From Flavobacteriales bacterium (GTDB lineage Bacteria > Bacteroidota > Bacteroidia > Flavobacteriales > Flavobacteriaceae), in contig JALWYR010000015.1 of the NCBI GenBank assembly GCA_027003085.1, positions 1-8,812 of the forward strand: a stretch of DNA of 8,812 nucleotides, in the 5' to 3' direction. Position 1 is the stretch's first letter. Each line of letters starts with the position of its first letter. Under the pieces are notes generated by a model. It did no database searches, was not told the DNA's origin, and saw nothing but the letters and a program-made list of their open reading frames with translations. Of the stretch, positions 1 through 7,543 are shown piece after piece. Position numbers and translations under genes: made by a program.

Positions 1-101
1 GGCTGCGTTCGGGGCGACCATAATCCCGTTCCAACGTCCGGCCATCCGCAGCGGGCTTCCGCCCGCCGGCGGCGCCCCGAACGCAGCCAGCCGGGCGCCC
101 G
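1..101. repeat. GC-rich structured intergenic element (nested inverted repeats)
   Basis: A perfect 15-bp inverted repeat pairs 1-15 with 74-88. Inside it, 51-56 pairs with 61-66 around a 4-nt loop (TTCC), and a 10-bp palindrome, CGGGCGCCCG, lies at 92-101. The left arm starts at the window edge, so the element may extend further. It sits just downstream of the DUF1599 stop codon and is much richer in GC than the other non-coding DNA except the element at 7177-7579. It could be an interspersed REP/BIME-like repeat or a structured 3' end of the operon transcript. It is not a canonical intrinsic terminator, because in the direction of transcription the T-run precedes the hairpins instead of following them. 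Confidence 0.6.
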
Positions 102-108
102 AAAAAAA

Positions 109-678
109 TTAATCCATCTCTTCGCCCTCCAAGTCCAGACGGATAAGCGAAAAAACGGCATAATTCAAAATATCGCGGTAATTACCCTCGGGGCCTTCGG
201 AATAGCGGGCTTGGCCGCGGTTTTGCTCCATTTGCTTGATACGCAGCAGTTTTTGCAAAATCAAATCGGTCATGGACGAAATACGCATCTCGCGCCAAGC
301 CTCGTCGTAGTCGGTGGTTTTGCGCAGCATGAGTTCCTTGCTCCGGTGGATTTGCTCCAAATAGTGCTTTTCGGCCTCGGCTGCGGTCATATCGGGCTCG
401 TCGGCGGGGCCCAAATCCAGTTGCACCAATGCCATGGCCGCATAATTGACCAAGGCATAAAAGGCATCGCGCGGATCTTCGTTTACCAGCATCCGGCCCG
501 TTTGCTGAATTTGACGCAGACGCTTGGCTTTGATATACATTTGGTCGGTCAGGGCCGAAGGACGCAGAATACGCCAGGTGGGGCCGTAATCGGCCGATTT
601 GCGCCGGAAAATATCGCGGGCGCGGGCCACGATTTGGTCGTATTGGGCGGCGGTTTTGGCGGCCTTGGGGTTATTCAT
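109..678 (-). CDS. DUF1599 domain-containing protein (tandem repeat of the domain)
   Basis: This 189-residue soluble protein has two copies of the same alpha-helical domain, at roughly residues 12-88 and 106-183. Each copy has a K-x-x-D-Y-x-x-x-W motif (K27..D30-Y31..W35 and K120..D123-Y124..W128), then an S-x-x-T-D segment, and ends in an N-Y-A-x-x-x-L-x-x-L-D-L helix (78-89 and 172-183). This internal duplication is characteristic of DUF1599 proteins in Bacteroidota. The domain has been linked to nucleotide metabolism or modification, but I know of no proven reaction. There is no signal peptide or membrane segment, so it should be cytosolic. Its start codon overlaps the end of the preceding gene by 8 nt (ATGAATAA), which argues for translational coupling and supports this start. 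It is the last gene of the rocD operon visible here. Family assignment is firm and function is unknown. Confidence 0.9.
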   Translation of the reverse strand: MNNPKAAKTAAQYDQIVARARDIFRRKSADYGPTWRILRPSALTDQMYIKAKRLRQIQQTGRMLVNEDPRDAFYALVNYAAMALVQLDLGPADEPDMTAAEAEKHYLEQIHRSKELMLRKTTDYDEAWREMRISSMTDLILQKLLRIKQMEQNRGQARYSEGPEGNYRDILNYAVFSLIRLDLEGEEMD

Positions 679-994
679 CGGCTTGGGGTTTTTCCAAATT
701 CCGGGTCATTTGTTCCAAATCGGGGATATCCACATCCTGGATGGGTGGTGTATTGACTTGTTCCTCTTGGTCATCTTCCAAAGGGTCGGGCTTGGGATTG
801 ACATAAGCCCAATTCTGCGTAGCCTTGTAAAAGGCCGCCAACATCACGGCCAGCCATAGCAGCAGCCACCAAAGCCGTTCTTGCTCATAGGGCTTGGCTT
901 TTTCCCACACTATCATGCCCGCCGCCACCACAATGACGACGTAGAGCAAGGCCTGATAGCCCGGCGGAATGCCCGGTTTAATGCGCTTGGGCAT
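671..994 (-). CDS. small two-helix membrane protein, unknown function
   Basis: A 107-residue protein with a short basic N-terminus and two hydrophobic helices at about 12-30 and 41-56, the second rich in Trp and Leu. A hydrophilic, strongly acidic tail (about 57-107, with a D/E-rich stretch near 70-80) follows. The predicted form is a helical hairpin in the inner membrane with both ends on the same side; the basic N-terminus suggests the cytoplasm. I do not recognise the family. Its ATG overlaps the last 17 nt of rocD, and its stop overlaps the DUF1599 start by 8 nt. That embedding on both sides, with no room for a separate promoter, is the best evidence that it is a real translated gene. A role in amino-acid catabolism cannot be inferred from position alone. 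Confidence 0.8.
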   Translation of the reverse strand: MPKRIKPGIPPGYQALLYVVIVVAAGMIVWEKAKPYEQERLWWLLLWLAVMLAAFYKATQNWAYVNPKPDPLEDDQEEQVNTPPIQDVDIPDLEQMTRNLEKPQADE

Positions 995-2234
995 AGTCGT
1001 TAACGGTTTGCGCTATGCGCCGGGTGGCGTCCAGGATTTGCTCCTCGTTGATCACCAAGGGCGGCGCAAAGCGGATGATGTTGCCGTGGGTGGGTTTGGC
1101 CAAAACACCGTTTCCGGCCAATTGCAAACAAATGTTCCAAGCGGTTTGGCTTTCGGGAGTGTCGTTGATGACCATGGCGTTGAGCAAACCTTTGCCACGG
1201 ATTTGTTTCACCAACGGATTGCCGGCGGTGAGTTCCTTCAATGTGCTACGGAAAATATCGCCCATACGGGCGGCATTATCGGCCAAGTTTTCGTCGCGCA
1301 CCACTTCCAGAGCGGCTACGGCTACGGCGGCAGCCACGGGATTTCCGCCGAAGGTGGAGCCGTGTTGGCCGGGCTTGATGCTCAGCATAATATCATCGTC
1401 GGCCAGGACGGCCGAAATGGGATACACGCCACCCGAAAGGGCTTTACCCAAAATGAGCACGTCGGGGCGGACATTGTCGTAGTGCGAAGCCAGGAGTTTT
1501 CCGGTGCGGGCAATACCGGTTTGAATTTCGTCGGCAATGAGCAGGCAACCATATTTTTCGCAGAGCGCCTTGGCGGCGGACAAATAGCCCGCATCGGGCA
1601 CATTCACGCCGGCTTCGCCCTGAATGGGTTCCACCAGGAAGGCCACGGTGTTGGGATTGGAGCGTATGGCTTGTTCCAGGGCATCGATATCGTTGTAGGG
1701 CACCGCAGTGAAACCGGGCGTATAGGGCCCGAAACCGTCCTTGGCTTCGGGGTCGGTGGAAAAGGAAACGATGGTGGTGGTGCGTCCGTGGAAATTACCT
1801 TCGGCCACAATGATGTTGGCCTTGTAGGGTTCAATGCCTTTCTTTTCGTAGGCCCATTTGCGCACCAGTTTGATGGCGGTTTCCACGCCTTCGGCACCGG
1901 TGTTCATGGGCAGGACTTTGTCGTAACCGAAGTATCCGGTGATAAACTTTTCGTAAGGGCCCAATTTGTCGTTGTAAAAAGCCCGTGAGGTCAGGGCCAA
2001 CCGGGCGGCTTGTTCCTGCAAAGCGCGCACGATTTTGGGGTGGCCGTGTCCTTGGTTTACGGCCGAATAGGCCGAAAGAAAATCGTAGTAGCGTTTGCCG
2101 TCTACATCCCACACAAAAACGCCCTGTCCGCGGCTGAGCACCACCGGAAGCGGATGATAGTTGTGGGCACCGTAGCGGGCTTCCATTTCCATCAATTGGG
2201 AGGCGGTATATTTTTGTTCGTTGGCCGTTTGCAT
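978..2234 (-). CDS. rocD: ornithine--oxo-acid aminotransferase (ornithine delta-aminotransferase)
   Basis: This PLP enzyme of fold type I (class-III aminotransferase) moves the delta-amino group of ornithine to 2-oxoglutarate. The products are glutamate semialdehyde (pyrroline-5-carboxylate) and glutamate, which links arginine/ornithine breakdown with proline and glutamate. At 418 residues it has the usual length of the family. Visible landmarks, matched from memory to the human enzyme, are Y56 in SAYSAVNQGH, the phosphate-loop segment NTGAEG (111-116), R151 after NFHG, E202 and E207 in VEPIQGEAG, D235 in the IADEIQTG cofactor motif, the PLP-binding K264 in LGKALSGG, T294 in HGSTFGGNP, and R388 in IIRFAPPL. 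The K-D spacing of 29 equals that of human OAT. No key residue is missing. It has no signal peptide, so it is cytosolic. It is the first gene of a three-gene overlapping operon and is more GC-rich than the genes at its 5' side. Confidence 0.97.
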   Translation of the reverse strand: MQTANEQKYTASQLMEMEARYGAHNYHPLPVVLSRGQGVFVWDVDGKRYYDFLSAYSAVNQGHGHPKIVRALQEQAARLALTSRAFYNDKLGPYEKFITGYFGYDKVLPMNTGAEGVETAIKLVRKWAYEKKGIEPYKANIIVAEGNFHGRTTTIVSFSTDPEAKDGFGPYTPGFTAVPYNDIDALEQAIRSNPNTVAFLVEPIQGEAGVNVPDAGYLSAAKALCEKYGCLLIADEIQTGIARTGKLLASHYDNVRPDVLILGKALSGGVYPISAVLADDDIMLSIKPGQHGSTFGGNPVAAAVAVAALEVVRDENLADNAARMGDIFRSTLKELTAGNPLVKQIRGKGLLNAMVINDTPESQTAWNICLQLAGNGVLAKPTHGNIIRFAPPLVINEEQILDATRRIAQTVNDYAQAH

Positions 2235-2257
2235 TGGAATAGTTTTTTATATCCGTG

Positions 2258-2296
2258 TAAAAATACGGAAATATTGTATGTGGAAAGAAAATCAAA
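2258..2296 (-). promoter_or_regulatory. possible promoter of the rocD operon
   Basis: In the 70-nt gap upstream of rocD, the minus strand carries TTTG at 2293-2296 (a -33 match). It is followed after 19 nt by TATTTCCG at 2266-2273, a four-of-six match to the Bacteroidota -7 box TAnnTTTG. A better -7 match (TATTTTTA, 2258-2265) lies slightly downstream but is spaced 27 nt from the TTTG. Two half-fitting alternatives make this only suggestive. Confidence 0.25.
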
Positions 2297-2304
2297 TGCG
2301 TGAT

Positions 2305-4821
2305 CTAGAATTTTATGTCGTCGAGCGATAAATGCAAGGTTAAACGAACCGACAAGTTATCCGGCCAAGCGGGATAGGCATAGGCTCCCAGGCGGTAGTA
2401 GAAACCCAAGCCAAACGACGACCAAAGCCGGTGGAATTCCACACCGGTTTCATAAAATCCTTTGTCCAACGAACGGATGCCGGCAAAATTGTTACTCCCG
2501 TAGCGCCAGCCATAGGCTGTCGAAAACAAGATGCTCAAATCGAAATTGTTCCGGGCATTCAGTGGGATTGACGAGAAAGTGTGCCGGAAATGTGCCGTGG
2601 CCACCAAGTTGTCCACAAACTCCATATCGTTCATGGTTTCAAAAGCAAAACGGGCCGATACATTGAAGCGCTGCAAAGGATTGGCGCCCGGGAAATTATT
2701 GGTAACGGGCATAAAAAGCTTGTCGATGCCGGCAGCTTCCGATGCCCAGCCGAGCCGGACAAACAATTCGCTGTAATTTTTGCTGACGAAAGTTTTCTTG
2801 AAATAGGATTGCAGTTGAACGCGGTAATAATCCCCCGGTGTATTTTGCCAGCGGGGAATATTTTTTTCGAAATCCACATAAAACACCGGATAGCCCTGAC
2901 GGAGTGTTTTTCGCCCTCCGGAGGTCAAATAAAATTCGGAAAAAGGCGTCCATTCCAAAGCCAAGTGGGTGAAAACCAAATCTTTCTGCACGGGTTCGGT
3001 GCCATTCCCGGCTTTTGGAATAACAAACAAGCTAGTCATTTCGCTGCGGGTTAAAGATAAATCCGCGCTGAAATTTTGATATATCAAATGCGACAAAGCG
3101 ATGCTCAATTCTTTGGCGCGGAAAAATTTGTCATCGGCCAAATGCAGCTGTGATTGGAAAATATTGCGGTGGGTATGCGTAGCAAATCCGGCGGATTTTT
3201 GCAAATCGTCGGTGAAGGAGAGTCGTAAATAGGTTTGGGTTTGATGGTGCAGTTTGAAACGCAACGTGCCACCGTATTTGAAAGCCCTGTCTTTGAAGCC
3301 GTAGGCTGCATAGGCGGATAGGCGCCAAAGGGCGGAAAAATTTTCGTTGGTGGTGGCGCCCAGTTTCAGGCGAAATCCTTCGTGGCGGTTGTAGTCGAGG
3401 AGGCGGATAAGGTCCAAGTCCATATTATCGGTTATGGGATAATAACCGTTAATCAAACGTTTGTATTTGTCCAAATGATATTCCAAATGTTCGGCCCGGG
3501 AGGCCGAATCCACCTGATGGTAGGTGTTTAGTTCTTTCGGCGTGTATTTCTCGCCGCGTATTTGTTCCCAAAATTCTTTGCTGCGCTTGGTGGCCAAGGG
3601 CGACACTTGCAAGTTGTAAATTATTTTTTCGGGATAATTTTCGCCCATACGAACACCGGATATTTTCATGATAAACCGGGCAAATACATAGTCCAATTCA
3701 CTCCGGGGATGCGGGTGATAGATGGTGTCGCCACGCGAAGTAACATAGATGCTGTCGGGGGTGGCGGGGAACAGTTTTAGATTTTCGCCCAGGTAAAGCC
3801 CGTCGGCATTTTCGGCTTTTTTGTAAAACATATCCACCCGGCGGGGAAACCAGATTTTGTAACCGGGATAATAATCGAAATCATAACGGGTTTTGAGTTG
3901 GAAATATTTAAAGGTATTGAGTGTAAACCGGGCAATGGCCAAAGTGGTGCTGTCCAGGTAAATTTTTCCGGAAATCAAAGGTTGGGTGGTGTTCCGGTAG
4001 CCCACCACTATAACCGGGCGGCCTTGAATGGAAACGGTGTCTAGAATTTTGTAGCGATAGGTTTTGAAGGATTGTTTCGAAAAAGGGCCCAAATAGTTTT
4101 GGAAGGCCAATTTATATTGGTCGTTATACACATTTTGACCGGATAAACTAAGGGCAATGAGTTCATAAAAGGGTTTTTTCAGGCCTGCGGTGCGGGTGGC
4201 AATCACTTCGGCCTTTTCGCGCCCGTTCAGGGCATTGACCCGGGCCACATTTTCGAATATCCAGGCGTGTTTGTCGGAAAATTCTTCTTTGAATTCGTAG
4301 AAGGATGAGTCCAAGCGGAAAATTTTTCCGTTCCGGTAGATGGTATCCACCAATTGGCCCAATTTATCCACTTCGGCACCGATGAGGAATTTGATGTATT
4401 TGGTGTAGCTGTATTTTTTCAGGGCCGTTTGGTAGTTGTTTTGTTTTTTCCGTTCGATGGCCCTGCGCATGAGGCGAATGGCAGGATTGACATATTTGCC
4501 CCGGATGACCACTTCGTTTAGTTGTTCGGCTATGGGAGTCAGATAAATGTTATAAAAGGTTTGGGACGAATCGAGCCGTACCATGCGGGTTTTGTAGCCC
4601 ACATAGCTTATGGTCAGTTTTTGATAGCCTGTTGGAATACGGAGTTCGAACTTACCGTTGAAATCGGATGTAGTTCCTTTGTCCTTGTCGTAGGTGATAT
4701 TGGCAAAAGGGAGCGGTTTATGGCTTTGGGCATCATAGACGCGGCCGCGAACGAGGTAGGATTGGGCGTGGGCCGGGATTGTGGAGAGCAGAAAAACGAA
4801 TCCGATAAAACGTTTAATCAT
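2305..4821 (-). CDS. DUF5686 family outer-membrane protein with carboxypeptidase regulatory-like N-terminal domain
   Basis: An 838-residue protein beginning with a clear signal peptide: a basic start, a hydrophobic core at 5-15, and a likely cleavage after AHA at 17-19. Residues about 22-100 form a carboxypeptidase-regulatory-like beta sandwich, with the motifs G-R-V-Y-D, PLPFANI, T-x-S-D-F-N-G-K-F and the I-S-Y-V-G-Y strand seen in many Bacteroidota surface proteins. A linker ending in V-V-I-R-G leads into the DUF5686 region, which starts with the typical N-P-A-x-R-L-M-R-R-A-I-E motif. The C-terminal half is rich in alternating aromatic beta strands and ends in Phe, as expected of an outer-membrane beta barrel. 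Length fits the family. The function of DUF5686 proteins is not established; transport, assembly or surface display are all possible. The gene stands alone between two promoter-bearing gaps. Confidence 0.9.
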   Translation of the reverse strand: MIKRFIGFVFLLSTIPAHAQSYLVRGRVYDAQSHKPLPFANITYDKDKGTTSDFNGKFELRIPTGYQKLTISYVGYKTRMVRLDSSQTFYNIYLTPIAEQLNEVVIRGKYVNPAIRLMRRAIERKKQNNYQTALKKYSYTKYIKFLIGAEVDKLGQLVDTIYRNGKIFRLDSSFYEFKEEFSDKHAWIFENVARVNALNGREKAEVIATRTAGLKKPFYELIALSLSGQNVYNDQYKLAFQNYLGPFSKQSFKTYRYKILDTVSIQGRPVIVVGYRNTTQPLISGKIYLDSTTLAIARFTLNTFKYFQLKTRYDFDYYPGYKIWFPRRVDMFYKKAENADGLYLGENLKLFPATPDSIYVTSRGDTIYHPHPRSELDYVFARFIMKISGVRMGENYPEKIIYNLQVSPLATKRSKEFWEQIRGEKYTPKELNTYHQVDSASRAEHLEYHLDKYKRLINGYYPITDNMDLDLIRLLDYNRHEGFRLKLGATTNENFSALWRLSAYAAYGFKDRAFKYGGTLRFKLHHQTQTYLRLSFTDDLQKSAGFATHTHRNIFQSQLHLADDKFFRAKELSIALSHLIYQNFSADLSLTRSEMTSLFVIPKAGNGTEPVQKDLVFTHLALEWTPFSEFYLTSGGRKTLRQGYPVFYVDFEKNIPRWQNTPGDYYRVQLQSYFKKTFVSKNYSELFVRLGWASEAAGIDKLFMPVTNNFPGANPLQRFNVSARFAFETMNDMEFVDNLVATAHFRHTFSSIPLNARNNFDLSILFSTAYGWRYGSNNFAGIRSLDKGFYETGVEFHRLWSSFGLGFYYRLGAYAYPAWPDNLSVRLTLHLSLDDIKF

Positions 4822-4851
4822 TTATCAATATTAAAACTTCGCAATTGCTTT

Positions 4852-4884
4852 CAAATTTAAAACTTTCTAATAAAAATTTACAAA
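4852..4884 (-). promoter_or_regulatory. Bacteroidota-type promoter for the DUF5686 gene
   Basis: The minus strand has a perfect TTTG -33 element (4881-4884), a 21-nt spacer, and a perfect TAnnTTTG -7 element, TAAATTTG (4852-4859). The predicted transcription start near 4845 gives a leader of about 24 nt, A/T-rich and without a Shine-Dalgarno. Both elements, the spacing and the distance to the start codon all fit. Confidence 0.65.
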
Positions 4885-5025
4885 GACATGTTGGATGATT
4901 TCATAATTGTTTTTCACGTGCAATTGTAAAATGCTATTCAGCGATAGCAAACCCACTTGCAATGTATATAAACATTAACTCTATTAATGAAACCTTTTTG
5001 TCGAACTCAAAAATCCTTCCCATGT

Positions 5026-6753
5026 TCAGGGAATAGGAACCGAAGGATTGAGGAGACGGTTTTTGTTGATTTCATACATTTTGCGTGCTATAACGGTATC
5101 CAGTCCGCAAGTGCGGGCCATATACATCCATTCTTCGCCGCTATATATGGCACCAAATCTTACGGGTTTATATTGTCCGTATTTTTCAAAAAAGGATTTA
5201 CCGAATGTTTTTACGGCATGTCGGGCCGCCTCGGGATAGCTATAATAATAGGCCAAGCCCTTGTCCATATCATGGGTGGTAATATCCCACCGGGTATGGA
5301 ATAATTTTTTAAGCCCTATGCTTTTTCCTATATGATACCAAAGAATAAACCCACCGAACTCATCAGGATGTGACCAAGCTACGGCTTTTCCATTCAGGTT
5401 CTGTGTGGTGATTTTGTTAGCTTGTGCCATATAATTGTAAGGTGGGTTCCACAATTTGGGATTTTGTTTGTAGAGTAAAGTAGCCAATTTTGTTGCTGCA
5501 TAAGTAGCCCAACCTTCTTCTTCGGGTCCGGGCAACCAACGATGATACGGGAAAATGCCATACAAATGACAGTATTCATGAAGAATTGCATTTACTGGAT
5601 CAGGAAAATCGGCTCTGAGTGTAGGATTGTTCATAAAAGTGCTATCCATGCAATGCTCCATATACAATGTGTCGATAATTTTTCCTACAATACGATGCGG
5701 AAATTCAGCATGGAAACCTCCGGGGCCTATTCCTGTAATAATCAATTCGTTTACCTGTGGCGAAATACCGAAACTATCCTGGCTGACCCGGTTGGCAAGA
5801 TCGATAACTCCGGCCAATTGGCGGACAAATCGAGCCATTTCTTTGGTAGGATATGCAATATTTATACCATGATATTGTTCCCGGATAAGAGAGGAAGCTT
5901 CGGATTTTTCGATGATCGCTTTCGCTACTTGGGGAGGCAAAATCCGGGGTAGGCCATAATTTAAAGAAAAGGCCAAAATAAAGGGTAATACAGCTCCCAG
6001 AACACGCCAAACATTTAATTTTTCACGTGATGCCAACCAGGCAAGGCTCAACATAGCCAATAAAGGTATAAATAAGGTGAAAAAACTATTGGATTGTGCC
6101 GAAACCACCTGAAAAACAACCAATAATCCGGCCACAACAGCGCCTATAAGAGCCCCGGCAGGATCTTTTCTGTAATAGGGACGCAGCCCCCAACTCACAA
6201 TCATGGCGCTCAACCCCACGCTGTTCAATAAGGCAATGATATTAAATTCCTGGCGTGCTGTGGTAAACATATCTTGTGTCATCCCCAAAATCAAAACACC
6301 CCATAACAACAACAAAAATTTTACCCATTTACGCACTCCGGTTAAATTGTCGGCCAACAATTCAATGGCCCAAAAACTAAGAATAAAAATTATGAATTTT
6401 AAAATCAAAATTTTATTAATCGTAATAAACCAATAATTTTCATAGATATAATTCGATAGTAAATAACGCATGCTTATCCCCGCCAAAATAATCGCTGATG
6501 CCCATATGATAGATTTCCATAATTTCCTAAATATGGGTTTGGATATTTTGATATTTTTCCAAAATAATGCTATGAACATTAACGGAATAATGAAATCCAA
6601 CCAAGAAGGTGCAACTAAAATGGCCCGTCCGTTGAAATTTCGTGCCGACAAGTAAAATACCGGATCGGCATTGAAATAAGAATAATTAAGCCATCGCAAT
6701 ATGCTTGCCAGGAATAATACAAGAATAATCACCTTTGTTTTCATATTTTTCAT
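5026..6753 (-). CDS. polytopic membrane protein with C-terminal gluzincin-like (HEXXH) zinc peptidase domain
   Basis: Numbering is from the ATG at 6753 (575 residues). About nine hydrophobic helices fill the N-terminal half, near 7-22, 50-66, 81-98, 114-133, 144-159, 168-187, 200-219, 221-240 and 248-267. A soluble domain of about 305 residues follows. It carries H392-E-Y-C-H396, then a triple Glu and G-W-A-T-Y, with E413 in the position of the third zinc ligand (16 residues after H396). This resembles the HEXXH...N-E-G-F-A-T-Y arrangement of M1-type gluzincins with a slightly shorter spacer. I infer a membrane-anchored zinc peptidase; substrate and named family are unknown, and activity is unproven. 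An upstream in-frame GTG at 6765 could add four residues. I prefer 6753 because GAGA precedes it at a usable distance; an ATG at 6744 is also possible. There is no operon partner, and the gene is more AT-rich than rocD. Confidence 0.85.
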   Translation of the reverse strand: MKNMKTKVIILVLFLASILRWLNYSYFNADPVFYLSARNFNGRAILVAPSWLDFIIPLMFIALFWKNIKISKPIFRKLWKSIIWASAIILAGISMRYLLSNYIYENYWFITINKILILKFIIFILSFWAIELLADNLTGVRKWVKFLLLLWGVLILGMTQDMFTTARQEFNIIALLNSVGLSAMIVSWGLRPYYRKDPAGALIGAVVAGLLVVFQVVSAQSNSFFTLFIPLLAMLSLAWLASREKLNVWRVLGAVLPFILAFSLNYGLPRILPPQVAKAIIEKSEASSLIREQYHGINIAYPTKEMARFVRQLAGVIDLANRVSQDSFGISPQVNELIITGIGPGGFHAEFPHRIVGKIIDTLYMEHCMDSTFMNNPTLRADFPDPVNAILHEYCHLYGIFPYHRWLPGPEEEGWATYAATKLATLLYKQNPKLWNPPYNYMAQANKITTQNLNGKAVAWSHPDEFGGFILWYHIGKSIGLKKLFHTRWDITTHDMDKGLAYYYSYPEAARHAVKTFGKSFFEKYGQYKPVRFGAIYSGEEWMYMARTCGLDTVIARKMYEINKNRLLNPSVPIP

Positions 6754-6767
6754 TTTTATTCTCACAT

Positions 6768-6799
6768 TAAAGATAGTTTTTTTGTATAAATGTTACAAT
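6768..6799 (-). promoter_or_regulatory. possible promoter of the membrane peptidase gene
   Basis: The minus strand has TATCTTTA (6768-6775), five of six matches to the Bacteroidota -7 box, with ATTG (6796-6799) 20 nt upstream as a partial -33 element. Transcription would start only a few bases before the ATG at 6753, which argues against the GTG at 6765 as the start codon. The surrounding DNA is so AT-rich that a chance match is quite possible. Confidence 0.35.
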
Positions 6800-7176
6800 T
6801 ACTTATATCTTAAAAAATAAAACCGAAATCCGAAAATTGAAAAACTCTTTAACTTTAAGGGGTGTTTATTTTTAAAGTGTAAATTCAATTAGTAAAAATA
6901 TTTACCTCAAACACTTTGATTGTTTAAGTAAACTTGAAGAAAATTTTGAATGCGAATAATGGAAATGGATTGAATTATAAGAAAGTAAAAGAATTTGTGT
7001 CCCATTTGTCAATGATGGGAATGTTGATTATGAAACAAATAATAAAACATATATAGGTGAAATATTTTTATCCTCAATCCTGAAAAAATTTCTTTTTGAC
7101 AACTATTGTTTGAACATACAATAGAATTGAAAGACAATTAGTATAGAATTACATTTCTCACCGGAACTTTATTTCT
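6800..7176. other. very AT-rich gene-free stretch
   Basis: About 375 bases with low GC content and frequent stops in all frames. The only protein-like stretch is a 47-codon open segment on the plus strand (6981-7121). It has no in-frame ATG, GTG or TTG near its beginning, so I do not call it a gene; it may be the remnant of one. I see no RNA gene or clear terminator here. Confidence 0.5.
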
Positions 7177-7219
7177 AATCCTGCGCGCCAGCGGGCATAG
7201 CGGTATCCTTGCGCGGCAG

Positions 7220-7301
7220 CCGGCGAAAGTTTTTGTGCGGCGGCGGAGTCTCCGAGCTCCGACGAGGAGGCATACGCACGCCGCTATACAAAAACCGCCG
7301 G
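7220..7301. repeat. inverted repeat, left fold-back of the composite element
   Basis: Three blocks pair in order: CCGGCG (7220-7225) with 7296-7301, TTTTTGT (7230-7236) with 7288-7294, and GCGGCG (7237-7242) with 7279-7284. Small bulges separate them. The 36-nt apical loop contains further short complementary GGAG/CTCC segments. Confidence 0.6.
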
Positions 7302-7380
7302 ATGCAAGCAAGATAATAGCGGAGCACGCGGCGGCTTCCCGCTGTCAGTCACCCCGCCACGACGGGCCGGCGGCAGGGCG

Positions 7381-7543
7381 GCATCGCTTCAAGCATAAAG
7401 TATCGGAAAAGTTACAGTTATTTTTGTCGAGAACAAAGCCGGCAATCCCGAAAGCATAGCCGTAGCTATGACAAGGGTTGTCAATGCCGTTATCGGCAAA
7501 AAGAACAAAACTTGGTGTGAGTATTTTATGCTTGAAGCGATGC
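7381..7543. repeat. inverted repeat, right fold-back with a perfect 19-bp stem
   Basis: A perfect 19-bp inverted repeat pairs 7381-7399 with 7525-7543. Inside it, 7417-7434 pairs with 7489-7506 at 15 of 18 positions. The apex is a hairpin of CATAGC (7455-7460) and GCTATG (7465-7470) around a 4-nt loop. The pairing is progressive along the whole 163 bp, which chance would not give. Confidence 0.75.

Noticed and set aside
92..115. CGGGCGCCCG palindrome next to a run of A/T as a terminator of the rocD operon
   Set aside because: On the transcribed strand the T-run comes before the palindrome, the wrong order for an intrinsic terminator, and no gene on the plus strand reaches it.
969..1988. Long plus-strand open frame of 339 codons opposite rocD
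   Set aside because: It is the antisense shadow of rocD, glycine- and histidine-rich as expected from the complementary codons of a GC-rich gene. rocD matches its family throughout.
6754..6765. GTG at 6765 as the start of the membrane peptidase
   Set aside because: The ATG at 6753 has a GAGA at a usable distance, and the candidate promoter would put the transcript start at or after the GTG. The difference is four residues.
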